Origin: Tritrichomonas musculus | Taxonomy: Eukaryota > Parabasalia > Tritrichomonadida > Tritrichomonadidae | Length of the DNA: 64,000 bases | Reading direction: 5' to 3' | Assembly (NCBI GenBank): GCA_039105265.1 | Contig: JAPFFF010000019.1 | Span: 1,272,501 to 1,336,500 of the forward strand | Shown: in pieces, positions 30,516 to 39,546 of the stretch | Layout: each line of letters starts with the position of its first letter | How positions within the stretch are numbered: position 1 is the stretch's first letter | The notes under the pieces: model-generated | Databases searched by the model: none | Seen by the model: the letters and a program-made list of their open reading frames with translations, nothing else | What the model was told of the DNA's origin: nothing | Position numbers and translations under genes: made by a program

Positions 30516-31805
30516 ATGTATAGACCAGGTTCTGCCGTAGAAAAATTAAAACAGATTAATATAAAGTACTATCCACCATCGCTAACATTCGAAATCGAGA
30601 AAAATGGGGAAACATCAGAAAGCATTATCGATTTACAACAAATAACGATTGATACGGATCCAGAGGATCTCGCGGACATGATTATGCAAAGCGAATCTGT
30701 TTTACAACCAAAGCATCGACCAAAATTGATCGAAACAATAAAGAAACTCATCAAAATGCAAGGTGTCGATTATAATACATTTGAACTTGCACGCGTTCAT
30801 AAAGCTCACGAAATGCCTCTTACAGATTGTTCATTCAATAAAATGGGTGAACTTTTCATTACAGCTTCAGATGATCGTACGTGTCGTGTTTGGGAAACTG
30901 AAACAGGCAAACAAGTTCATTGTTTAACTGGTCACAAAAATACAGTTTACTGTTGCAGATTTAATAATCCTGTTGGTGATCTAATTGCTACAGGCTCAGG
31001 TGATAAAACTGCAATTATTTGGAATCTTCAAAATGGGCAAATGCTTTATCAGCTTACTGGGCATACAAAAGATGTTGTTGCTGTTCAGTTTGACCATGGT
31101 TCTCACACAATTGCTACAGCTTCACTTGATGCTACATGCCGAATCTATGACGTCGAAACCGGTCAGTTTCATATTGCTCTTACTGGGCATTCACGTGATG
31201 TAACCCATGTAGAATATTCAGTTGATGATGATCTTCTTCTCACCTCTTCCTTTGATGGAACAGCAAAATTGTGGGATGTTAGAAGTGGTACTGAAATCAG
31301 TGTCTTAGCAGGTCATAAGGCAGAAGTTTCGATTGCTCATTTCGATCGCCTCTGTGAAAAGGCTCTTACAGCATCAATGGATGGAACAGCTCGTTTATGG
31401 GATCTTCGTATGGGAAGTACATTAAAGGAACTTAAAGGACATACAGGTGCTGTTTTAGATGCAGCCTGGAGTCCTGATGGTAAATTTATTGGTACTGCAT
31501 CAGCTGATACAACTGCTAGAATTTGGGATGAAAATGGAGAACAACAATTTCACTGTCAGGGACATACTGGAGAAGTTTCAAGAGTTATGTTTTCACCACA
31601 AAGTACTAAAATGCTCACTGCATCTGATGATTCAACTTGTAAATTATGGGACTCATTCACTGGATTTGATATTGAAACGTTAAGGGGGCATACAAACCAG
31701 ATTATGAGTTGTGCTTTCAACTATTCAGGTGAATGGATTATCACAGCTTCTCATGATAACACAGTTATTCAATGGAAAGCCACCAGGACGGACTTCCGAT
31801 GTTGA
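30516..31805 (+). CDS. WD40 outer-dynein-arm assembly factor, DAW1/ODA16-like
   Basis: 429 residues from ATG 30516 (an upstream in-frame TTG would add nine residues, but ATG is the expected start). Residues 1-95 form the non-WD N-terminal domain (IKYYPPSLTFEIEKNG..., ...LIKMQGVDYNTFELARVHKAHEMPLT). Seven to eight WD40 repeats follow, each ending in W-D/W-E-like dipeptides (TCRVWETETG, AIIWNLQNG, CRIYDVETG, AKLWDVRSG, ARLWDLRMG, ARIWDENG, CKLWDSFTG, VIQWKATRT). The N-terminal YYPPG/S-L motif with this propeller is diagnostic of DAW1/ODA16 (WDR69), which links outer dynein arms to intraflagellar transport for import into flagella. It fits a flagellated protist. Confidence 0.88.
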   Translation: MYRPGSAVEKLKQINIKYYPPSLTFEIEKNGETSESIIDLQQITIDTDPEDLADMIMQSESVLQPKHRPKLIETIKKLIKMQGVDYNTFELARVHKAHEMPLTDCSFNKMGELFITASDDRTCRVWETETGKQVHCLTGHKNTVYCCRFNNPVGDLIATGSGDKTAIIWNLQNGQMLYQLTGHTKDVVAVQFDHGSHTIATASLDATCRIYDVETGQFHIALTGHSRDVTHVEYSVDDDLLLTSSFDGTAKLWDVRSGTEISVLAGHKAEVSIAHFDRLCEKALTASMDGTARLWDLRMGSTLKELKGHTGAVLDAAWSPDGKFIGTASADTTARIWDENGEQQFHCQGHTGEVSRVMFSPQSTKMLTASDDSTCKLWDSFTGFDIETLRGHTNQIMSCAFNYSGEWIITASHDNTVIQWKATRTDFRC

Positions 31806-32383
31806 ATAAAAAATATTGCATATTTTAGATTGGAAAAATTGATTGATTGAATTTTAATAAAAATAAAAATTAATAATATGATTTATTTTGCATAAATAGT
31901 TTTTATAATCAAATCTTATTCATATTTTCGAAGCTCAAAATAATCGTTATCATGATGTTTCATAGTGTATCATAAAAATACATTATTAAGTTGATACTTA
32001 ATTTTCACAAAAAATATAATTTCTATTCAAATGTTCCGGATAAAACTATCTTGTTTAGAGAGAGTAGTAGTATTTTATTTAGCTATTAAGTCATCCAGAT
32101 TTAATAATATTTTTTGCAAATTTTAATTACAATAACATTTTAATTTTTCATAAGTTTTTTTTCATATTTGGCATGTTATTTCTTTATACTCATTTGCAAT
32201 TTGAATAACAACTAGTTTTATATTTGAAAAAAATATCTTCTATATCAGTCTGCATATCAATTAATATCTAGTAATTTCACGAAAAAGAAGCTTCTTAGGA
32301 AGGCATCCATATTTTGGGGGTAGATTAAAAGTATCTTGATAAAAAAAAAAATTACAAAATTATATAATATATTTAATAACAAA
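31806..32383. other. Convergent intergenic segment
   Basis: About 580 bp of AT-rich 3' flank. Nothing recognisable. Confidence 0.4.
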
Positions 32384-32959
32384 TTATTCGATACGAAGAA
32401 CAAAATTGCGTCCATCAAACTTTGGTGGAGGCTTAGGTGGTCCTGGTAAATAATTTCTCTCTGTTTTTGATTTAAATATGGAACTTGGACTAAGCCTTCC
32501 TTTTGTTGTTATATTATAGCTTCCTGGGCCAGGTAAGTTTCGCATATCTTTAGCGTCTGGAAAGCATGAAGACTTTTTATCATGAGTAAGAACGCCAATA
32601 TGAGGTTTTATTTTTCTATCAATATTATGTGGATTATATGCATTTGGAGCAGGATTTTTATTTCCACGAGTGAATGCAAGTTTTCTTGGAACAATTGAAG
32701 TAAAGCCTGATCCATAACCACGGTTGGACTCTGTTTTGTCATAAGCTTCATGTGGATTGTATCTACCAGGTCCAGGAAAGCCGTCAATCCGTGTGTGTGG
32801 GCGAGCGGGCGAACCAGAACCAAATCCAAAAGGTTCTGATGATGGCTTGCCTGTCATTAAAATATAACGGCGAGGAGGAAGGATAGATGTTGTTCTAAAT
32901 TCATCGTAAGTAGAAACGTAGGAGCTTTGAGATCTATTACTTCTCCTACTCTCACTCAT
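32384..32959 (-). CDS. SHIPPO/STPG-type (sperm-tail PG-rich repeat) flagellar protein
   Basis: 191 residues from ATG 32957-32959; the frame extends upstream only with a TTG start. It is basic and Pro/Gly-rich, with repeats of the SHIPPO type: FPGPGRYNPHEAYD, NPAPNAYNPHNID, LPGPGSYNITTKG and a final LPGPPKPPPKF. Such PGPxxY repeats occur in ODF3/SHIPPO and STPG proteins, several of which are microtubule inner or microtubule-associated proteins of flagella. Size is small for the family, but nothing indicates truncation. Localisation to flagella or other microtubule structures (axostyle, pelta) is inferred. Confidence 0.8.
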   Translation of the reverse strand: MSESRRSNRSQSSYVSTYDEFRTTSILPPRRYILMTGKPSSEPFGFGSGSPARPHTRIDGFPGPGRYNPHEAYDKTESNRGYGSGFTSIVPRKLAFTRGNKNPAPNAYNPHNIDRKIKPHIGVLTHDKKSSCFPDAKDMRNLPGPGSYNITTKGRLSPSSIFKSKTERNYLPGPPKPPPKFDGRNFVLRIE

Positions 32960-33209
32960 CCAAAAAACGTTTTTAAAATCTGATAAACTTTTTCTATTGT
33001 ATTTCAATTTTATAAATTGTGAATCACAATTTGTGATATTGTAGATTTCGATATAATGTTTTAAGTAACGAAACTAATTGTAATGTTAATGGTTGGATAA
33101 ATTAGACATATGTTAATAAATTCTTTGATTAATTTTGATGAGCATTATATTAAAAACATATTTTATTAATAGTCTATGGAAGCAAGCATTCTAAGCTTAA
33201 ATCCAATGA

Positions 33210-33905
33210 TTACAATTCATTGTAATCGGCTTCTTTCTGTTTCTTTTGTGTTCTTGAACGAATTCCGAAAAATTTTTCAATTGCTTTATTAAATTGATCT
33301 TGATCTTTTATAGATCCTTTGTATTCCATTTTTTTCTCCTTACCCTTAAAGAACCAATAAGAAGAGAACTTGACGCCTGGGAAAAATTTGGCAAAAGTTT
33401 TATTATTTGTCATACCAAAATCTATATTTCTTCTATGGTATCTTCCATATGCATTAACAAATATTTCAGGCAAAATCCTTCTATGTGAGAAAAGAATTAC
33501 TCGGTTTTCATCAGTTTCCCTCCAACTATCGTCAACTTGTTGGGAAAGTGCTTTTACACATTCAAAAGTAAATGTTTTAAATCCTCTGATTGTTGGTGGT
33601 CCGTCATAAGGAACTTGATTAAATTTAAAAAACATAATGAAAATAGGAAGATCGAATAATTCATATTGTTCTGTAAATCTGGTATTTTTAGATGTATCAA
33701 ATACAACAAATTTAGCTGTATCGTTCATCTCTAATGATGCATCTGTAAAGCTCATCAAATTGATTTCACAATCTTTGCAATTAGGACCTGTAAACATAAT
33801 AAATATCGGCATCTTTCCTGTTCCATTTAGCACAAGTTTGTTAAATTCGTTTTCACCAATTTCAGGGATGCAAGATATTGAAAAAATGAGAGAAAAGAAA
33901 ATCAT
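33210..33905 (-). CDS. ER thioredoxin-like protein (PDI-related)
   Basis: 231 residues from ATG 33903-33905 (two codons downstream of an in-frame TTG). Signal peptide MIFFSLIFSISC, then a thioredoxin fold: MPIFIMFTGPNCKDCEINL places a CxxC-type pair at Cys43 and Cys46 with Lys-Asp between, in place of the usual Gly-His; cis-Pro is probably in FDLPIFIMF. A second, divergent half carries a WFFKG segment and no CxxC. The C-terminus ends YNEL, a plausible variant of the KDEL/HDEL retention signal. Likely role: disulfide exchange or chaperoning of secretory proteins in the ER. The CKDC centre should have a different redox potential from CGHC. Head-to-head with the small gene at 34018, with 112 bp between starts. 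Confidence 0.75.
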   Translation of the reverse strand: MIFFSLIFSISCIPEIGENEFNKLVLNGTGKMPIFIMFTGPNCKDCEINLMSFTDASLEMNDTAKFVVFDTSKNTRFTEQYELFDLPIFIMFFKFNQVPYDGPPTIRGFKTFTFECVKALSQQVDDSWRETDENRVILFSHRRILPEIFVNAYGRYHRRNIDFGMTNNKTFAKFFPGVKFSSYWFFKGKEKKMEYKGSIKDQDQFNKAIEKFFGIRSRTQKKQKEADYNEL

Positions 33906-34017
33906 TCGCAAAACGTAAAAAAATTTTTTGAAGATATACAGCCGGTCATTTATATTCAGAAAAATTTGTGATTGATTTTATTAACGGTTCTAAAAATCTA
34001 ATAAGTTTATATCAAGA

Positions 34018-34290
34018 ATGTCTGATTATTCAAACTCAGAAGATGTAAATGAGTCTATTGAAACATTTCCATGGATGGAAACAGAACATAGGGACGAAGA
34101 AGGCATGACATGCTTTTATCCACCACAATTAGAAGGAAATTCACAAGTTTCAACTCCAGGAAGAAGCAGTATCAAAAGTCGCGGAATGACATCAACTTTC
34201 TTATCGAGTGAGATCCCTGATGATGCAAAAAAGTGTATGTTTTATTACCTACCTGGTGTATTGTTTGGTAAAAAGTTAAATCCACTATGA
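34018..34290 (+). CDS. Small acidic protein, function unknown
   Basis: 90 residues, ATG at 34018. N-terminus acidic (SDYSNSEDVNESIETFPWMETEHRDEEG), middle Ser/Thr-rich with STPGRSS that could be phosphorylated, C-terminus hydrophobic-basic (CMFYYLPGVLFGKKLNPL). No signal peptide or known domain. The clean ATG, balanced composition and divergent arrangement with the ER thioredoxin gene argue that it is real. I do not recognise the family. Confidence 0.6.
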   Translation: MSDYSNSEDVNESIETFPWMETEHRDEEGMTCFYPPQLEGNSQVSTPGRSSIKSRGMTSTFLSSEIPDDAKKCMFYYLPGVLFGKKLNPL

Positions 34291-34554
34291 AGATTTTGTT
34301 GTATAAGATTATTCAATTGCTTTAAGTGCATATGTTGTTATATGTTTTGATTTTCTTTTTTAATAAATTTCGATTTTTAAATATATCATATAGGATTTTT
34401 TTCATATTAAATTCAAAATGTCTAATTATTCCATTTGATGTCTTAAGAAAAATTAAAAAAATATTGATGAAGAGGTTGAGTTAGTTATAATTTATGATTT
34501 ATGAAAGGATATTAAACCTATTTGTCTATCATATGATACATTATTTGTTTTGTT

Positions 34555-35460
34555 CTACTGTTCAGCAATCTTATCGAGTTCAACAACGAGCTGTTTAACA
34601 GAATTGACGAGGTTCATATCCGGTTCAGTTGATCGCATATCAATTTCTTCAGGCTCGATCTCCATCCATGGATGCTGAAGAACATCCTCTGCGGTAGGTC
34701 TTTCATCTGGATCGATATTCAGCATGTATGCAAGCAAGTTCTGCAATTCAAAAGATATTCCCTCAGGTAATGAAATTTCGCCATTAACGATCTGTCTAGC
34801 TGTTTCGTGGACAAGCTTATCGGGAGGTAAGTCTTCATCTGTTGACCATGGAAAGTGATTAGCTACCATTGCAAAAAGAACAATGCCAGCAGACCAGATA
34901 TCAGCTTTTGTTCCATCATATGGTTCTTCTTTGATAATTTCGGGTGCAGCATAAATCAATGTTCCGCAAGTTGTGAGTAATAAAGAACCAGTATTCTGTT
35001 GCTTGCAAAGACCAAAGTCAGTAAGCTTCGCTTGGTCGTTTGAGGTGATTAATATATTTTCCAGTTTGATATCTCGATGTGCAACTCCAAGCTGGTGAAT
35101 GTAAGAAACTGCACTCATAATTTGACGGAAATAATGGCGTGCTTGGCTTTCCGTTAATCCTCCTGATGAAATAACTATGTCATTGAGATCTCCGCCATCA
35201 CAGAGTTCGACAATGATATATAAATTTTCTTTATCCATAAGAACATCAAGAAGTTGAGTAATACTAGGATGTCTAATCTGACTATGAATGATAAGTTCGT
35301 TTTTAAAATGTGGGAGAAAGTCAGGATTCTTGCAGTTTTCAAGATCAATTATCTTACAAGCAACAAGTTCACCAGTTGTAATGTGTCGGCACTCCCAAAC
35401 GCCACCATAGGTACCGGAACTGAGAAATTTGACGAATTTATAAGCGCCAATCGAGTTCAT
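34555..35460 (-). CDS. Serine/threonine protein kinase (CAMK/SNF1-type)
   Basis: 301 residues, essentially a kinase domain with a short helical tail. All key residues are present: glycine loop SSGTYGGVW (14-22), ATP-binding Lys36, helix-C Glu55, catalytic HRDIKLEN (128-135, Asp130), DFG (148-150) and APE (172-174). The activation segment has TTCGTLIYAAPE with phosphorylatable threonines. HRDIKLEN and the CGTxxYxAPE pattern are typical of the CAMK/AMPK-related group, abundant in trichomonads. The tail (270-301) carries no recognisable UBA or regulatory domain. Substrates are unknown. Confidence 0.92.
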   Translation of the reverse strand: MNSIGAYKFVKFLSSGTYGGVWECRHITTGELVACKIIDLENCKNPDFLPHFKNELIIHSQIRHPSITQLLDVLMDKENLYIIVELCDGGDLNDIVISSGGLTESQARHYFRQIMSAVSYIHQLGVAHRDIKLENILITSNDQAKLTDFGLCKQQNTGSLLLTTCGTLIYAAPEIIKEEPYDGTKADIWSAGIVLFAMVANHFPWSTDEDLPPDKLVHETARQIVNGEISLPEGISFELQNLLAYMLNIDPDERPTAEDVLQHPWMEIEPEEIDMRSTEPDMNLVNSVKQLVVELDKIAEQ

Positions 35461-35719
35461 GGGAATGGATTCAATTCTCCTTTTTTCTGATTAGCTTTTT
35501 CTGTTACAGAAGTTCTGAATTTACTATGTTCGAAAATTAAATTTTCAATTAAATTGGCCTTTAAAAAAAAAAAATATAAAATATAAAAAATTCAAAAAGT
35601 TCATTTTTTTGTTTAGTTTATAAATATAAAATAAATATTACTCAAAAAGTTTCTATCAATATTCATATTGAAATGTTTCATTTCAACCAATCCTAAAAAT
35701 ATTAATAATATAAAAACAA

Positions 35720-36454
35720 TTAATAAATAAAAGTAGGTTGAAGAAACTCGTGTTTATTAATGAATATCTGTTCATTTTGAAGTTGGTTAATTACTTTTAT
35801 AATATCAAGTATACAACTTGGTTTAAATACTTCCTGTGAAACCATAATTTCTTGGTTATTTTGAACCAAATTTTGTGCATTTCTGAAATCATGAAATTCA
35901 ACGATAAAGTTTCCATCTTTACAATCAATAATTTGTCTATATTCACCAAACTTTTCAAACACAAAATTAATTATATCATCTTTCTGTATTGAAACAATAT
36001 TTTTATTTACTGCTTTAAGGATCACTATTGGAGAACACCTCAAAGATTTCTTTTCCAAATGAGAGTTTCTATTGAAAAATAAATCGCACTTTAGTCTTCT
36101 TTGATCAAAAGTTATTCCATCTGTTTCCTTGATAAAATGCTCAGCAGATCTACTATCGAAAAACGTAGCTATGGCAAAACCTCTTGAATTATTAAGTATA
36201 ATTGAAAAAATCTCACCAAATGGGCGAAGCAGATTTTTGACACTCATTTTATCAGATTTATAATTCAAATTATTAATAATAACAGAATTAGATGTTTTTG
36301 GTAATACTTGTGATAAAATAGCTGAGTCATTCACATTTTTATTAGAAATATCAAAAAAGGTTTGGGTAACAGGAGCATAGGAAGGTCTAATGAAAAATTC
36401 TGGTTCACAGTCTTCATGAGATTCAGATAAATCAACAAAAGGATTAACAAGCAT
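35720..36454 (-). CDS. RNA-binding protein with two RRM domains
   Basis: 244 residues from ATG 36452-36454. RRM1 spans about residues 55-128: RNP2-like VIINNLNY and RNP1-like RGFAIATF, with SVKNLLRPFGEIFSIIL between. A second, weaker RRM spans about 142-210 (VILKAVNK..., DIINFVFEKFGEYRQIIDCKDGNFIVEFHDFRNAQNL). The RRM order and the LLRPFGEI...FGEYRQI spacing are reminiscent of Mei2-like proteins, but the diagnostic C-terminal Mei2 RRM is absent. The most striking point is context: a 5.1-kb Kolobok-like transposon begins at 36465, ten bases upstream of the start codon, so the native promoter now lies beyond 41607. Expression of this gene may be lost or driven from the element. Confidence 0.75.
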   Translation of the reverse strand: MLVNPFVDLSESHEDCEPEFFIRPSYAPVTQTFFDISNKNVNDSAILSQVLPKTSNSVIINNLNYKSDKMSVKNLLRPFGEIFSIILNNSRGFAIATFFDSRSAEHFIKETDGITFDQRRLKCDLFFNRNSHLEKKSLRCSPIVILKAVNKNIVSIQKDDIINFVFEKFGEYRQIIDCKDGNFIVEFHDFRNAQNLVQNNQEIMVSQEVFKPSCILDIIKVINQLQNEQIFINKHEFLQPTFIY

Positions 36455-36464
36455 TCTTTATTAA

Positions 36465-36483
36465 GGGTAAAGTTGGCTTTTCT
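36465..36483 (+). repeat. Left terminal inverted repeat of Kolobok-like element
   Basis: GGGTAAAGTTGGCTTTTCT, a perfect reverse complement of 41585-41603. TTAA precedes it. Confidence 0.9.
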
Positions 36484-37569
36484 CAACTTTTCCCCACTTT
36501 TTGTAATATCTTTCAAAATATTCTATGAGTTTTTGCTAATGGCAAATTAGAAATTCCTTTAAAATATGATAAATATTTATATATCTTTTCAAATAAAAAT
36601 TTTAAATTAATTATTTTATATATATATACATTAATATATATATTTGATTTGTTTAATGTTTTGTTAAAATATATTTTATATTATAAACAAGAGAATTTGT
36701 AAAAATATCAATTTTTTTACATTTCAATTGCCTCAAATAATTGAATAAAAAAAACATTCTTTCAAAAAATTGAGAATATTTTTCATTTATATAAAAATAC
36801 TTTTATTTAGCCATTTTGAATATCTATAAATATATATGATATCTAAATATTTAATATATTTTGTTGCGTGCTAATATACAATTATAGATTATATTTGTTC
36901 AAAAATTAAACATAATTGTCAGATTATCTCTATATTTTTCTGGCATAAAGAATTAAATATTATATCTAGGTAATAAATATAATATTATATGACATAGATT
37001 GATCAAATATCTTTATTTTATGCCAGTATTTATAAATTAAATTAATTAAATTTTTATCAAATACTCCAATGATATGATTATTAATGTAATATTTATAAAT
37101 ATAACATTATAAATAAATATTAATAGTTGATCCAATTTATATCCAAAGATACTAATAAAAAAATAATCAAATAAATTCTATATATTATATTTCAGTTTTT
37201 GAATTAAAATAAGGGTTAGCACTCTCAAAATTAGTAATTCTTTCTCACAAATTGTATAAATATTATCATGCAAATATAACTATTATTTTGATTGATTATA
37301 TTAATTAATAAAAAACAAATCTGTTATAAATTTCATATTTTGAGAAAAAATTAATAATTTAAACTGATTTTGAATTCATATGTTTTTATCTCTTTATATA
37401 GTTAATTAGCATATTATCAATATTATTAATTAAACATATATATAAATTGTTTATATATATATATCAAATATATATATGTAATATAATTTTTTTTAAGGAT
37501 CTTGAAATAAAAAACTTTAAATAAAAAAAAAAACGATTACTTTTTTCGATTATTTATCATTTGGGAAAA

Positions 37570-37790
37570 TTCAAATTTGAATTCTCCAAATTCGAACAAA
37601 GAGTCCATGAACAGCAATCAAAATACCAAAAAAAAATCAACAAAAGAGTCTAACCTTTCATATTCTTTCAGTTTTTTCAAATCCATATGTATATCCCATA
37701 CAATAGGTTCTTGACCAAACGCCAGTTATACTACTATTGATCTCCTATTTATCTCTAGTTTCATATCCAAGTGTTAAAAACCTCTAGAAA
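37570..37790 (-). pseudogene. Decayed coding trace inside the Kolobok-like element
   Basis: Higher GC than its surroundings. The minus strand reads LAFGQEPIVWDIHMDLKKLK in one frame with nearby stops on both sides. Probably remnant cargo or an ancient host fragment. Family not identified. Confidence 0.3.
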
Positions 37791-38049
37791 TGCTTCTATC
37801 ATCCATATTTTTCAATATTTTTTTTCTTTTATTTTCATAAGATTAAAAATGTAAACCATAGAAAAATACATATAATTTGTATAAACTTTTGAATTTTATT
37901 TTTTTTTTATTTTTAAAATATCTCTTATAGAATAAATAGATTTATATAAACATAATAAAGCAAAAGATATGGAGAATAAAAAGTAAATAAATGTAATAAG
38001 AAGAATGTTTATTATCAAATAATTGTTTGATGATCATCAATTGATTTCG

Positions 38050-39528
38050 TCAAACAAGCTTAAAAGAAAATCTTTTTTGAATTAAAATGTTCATGTTGAC
38101 TAGTCTGGTTACCTGCGATCTAATTACGAATTGAGGTCGAGCATATTTGCTTGTGTCAAAGTATGTAGTAATATATTTCATTATTTTGTTGTACGGCACA
38201 AATGGCTTATCTTCAGTGGCTAATGCTGATATAGCATCAATAATCAATTGCTGTACGGGTGAAAACTTCCCTTTTCGTCTTTTGTTTCGCACATCCATTG
38301 AAGAAATATCTTCAAGCATGTCATCAGCATAATTGTGTACCATCTTATCTTTTGAACTGACTTTGTACTTATTGGCTTTTATTTTTCTTTTGATTGCTCT
38401 TTTCTTTTTATATGCATCTGTTTTTGTTGTTGTGGCTTTCTTTCTTTTTGTTTCTACCAAAGCTTTTTCATGTAACATTACATGATTAGGAAGTGTTAAC
38501 TGAAAAGAATCAAAGATCGCTTTTTTCCAATATGGAACATTCCATTTGATGATTGATACATATGCACGGATTCTCCAGCTAATTCTAAAGGCTGTGTTTT
38601 TGCTGGCTATTGAAGCACGAGAATGGTTAAACGACTCAATTGGGTTGGTAGTATACTCTGGATCAACTTTACTAAATGTATCAGATATGTCTGAGATTAA
38701 TTCATCTAGTGTTTTTAATGCTTTAGCATTATATTCTGGGTCCAGATCCTCATGTTCAATAAAATAGTTTGGCATGCTTTCCCATTTCTGGAGTTTTTCT
38801 TCATTATTAAAATTTTTGTCATGTAGTAAAATTGAAAAAAAATTTTGAATTAATTCATTAAGGTTTTTCAAATCTTGATCGTTCATGCAAATTTGATTTA
38901 TAATTTTCTTGGTTTTTTTGCATAAATGATTTGTGTCAAATTTAATTTTGGCAAGAGGAAGTTTTTCTGATATTAATTTATGATCTGTGAGATCGCAATC
39001 ATGAATGAAAGTTAGATTGCTTAAGGAGTCTATTTGTGTCCTTTCGATGATATGGTTCAATGAAATGCCTTCCATATTTTTTGAATGCTTTTCTGTGGAA
39101 CTTAAAGAGGCAGCTTGTTCTTTCCCATGGTGAACAAGATGGAAACAAATAATGAAGTTAGTCTTTAAATCCATTAAAATTCCAAGGCAGTGTTGACCAT
39201 TTCTTCGGTGGCTCCACGAAGCATCGAAGCCTAATTTTATTTGAGTGGTTTTTTTCAGTTCATCCAATTTTTCTTGGCAAACTTTTTCGGCTAAATCTCT
39301 GAGTACAATATCAATTAAAAACAAGTAATCATAATATATTGTTCTTGATATTATGTATTTCTCTGTCATAGAACAATAAGATTCAATTCCTTCATAGCCA
39401 TATCCATTGATAATGATTGATAATATCTCTTTCAAGTTTCTTTTGATCTTTTCAATGTTTTTTGGTTTGTGTACATTTCTTTCTAATAATTCTTGAAAAG
39501 TTGAATGTCTTAATGTATGTTGATTCAT
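38050..39528 (-). CDS. Kolobok-like DDE transposase fused to a histone-H1-like domain
   Basis: 492 residues from ATG 39526-39528 (an upstream in-frame TTG adds three). An N-terminal helical, probably DNA-binding region (20-75) is followed by an RNase-H-type catalytic domain with acid candidates Asp102 (GFDASWSH), Asp177/Asp179 (IHDCDLTDH) and Glu298 (NPIESFNHSRA). A Lys-rich linker (361-390) precedes residues 422-492, which resemble the linker-histone H1/H5 winged-helix globular domain (FSPVQQLIIDAISAL, PYNKIMKYI, QVTRLVNMNILIQK, FSFKLV). The gene is the sole gene of the TTAA-flanked element. A good trichomonad initiator, TCACTT, lies on the minus strand at 39541-39546, with its A 16 nt before the ATG. 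The TTAA duplication supports Kolobok; the H1-like tail is my reading of hydrophobic pattern and needs a profile search. Confidence 0.78.
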   Translation of the reverse strand: MNQHTLRHSTFQELLERNVHKPKNIEKIKRNLKEILSIIINGYGYEGIESYCSMTEKYIISRTIYYDYLFLIDIVLRDLAEKVCQEKLDELKKTTQIKLGFDASWSHRRNGQHCLGILMDLKTNFIICFHLVHHGKEQAASLSSTEKHSKNMEGISLNHIIERTQIDSLSNLTFIHDCDLTDHKLISEKLPLAKIKFDTNHLCKKTKKIINQICMNDQDLKNLNELIQNFFSILLHDKNFNNEEKLQKWESMPNYFIEHEDLDPEYNAKALKTLDELISDISDTFSKVDPEYTTNPIESFNHSRASIASKNTAFRISWRIRAYVSIIKWNVPYWKKAIFDSFQLTLPNHVMLHEKALVETKRKKATTTKTDAYKKKRAIKRKIKANKYKVSSKDKMVHNYADDMLEDISSMDVRNKRRKGKFSPVQQLIIDAISALATEDKPFVPYNKIMKYITTYFDTSKYARPQFVIRSQVTRLVNMNILIQKRFSFKLV

Positions 39529-39540
39529 GAAAAACAATAA

Positions 39541-39546
39541 AAGTGA
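39541..39546 (-). promoter_or_regulatory. Initiator (Inr) of the Kolobok-like transposase gene
   Basis: Reads TCACTT on the minus strand, matching the trichomonad initiator TCA(C/T)(A/T)(A/T), with the putative +1 A 16 nt upstream of the ATG. Confidence 0.55.
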
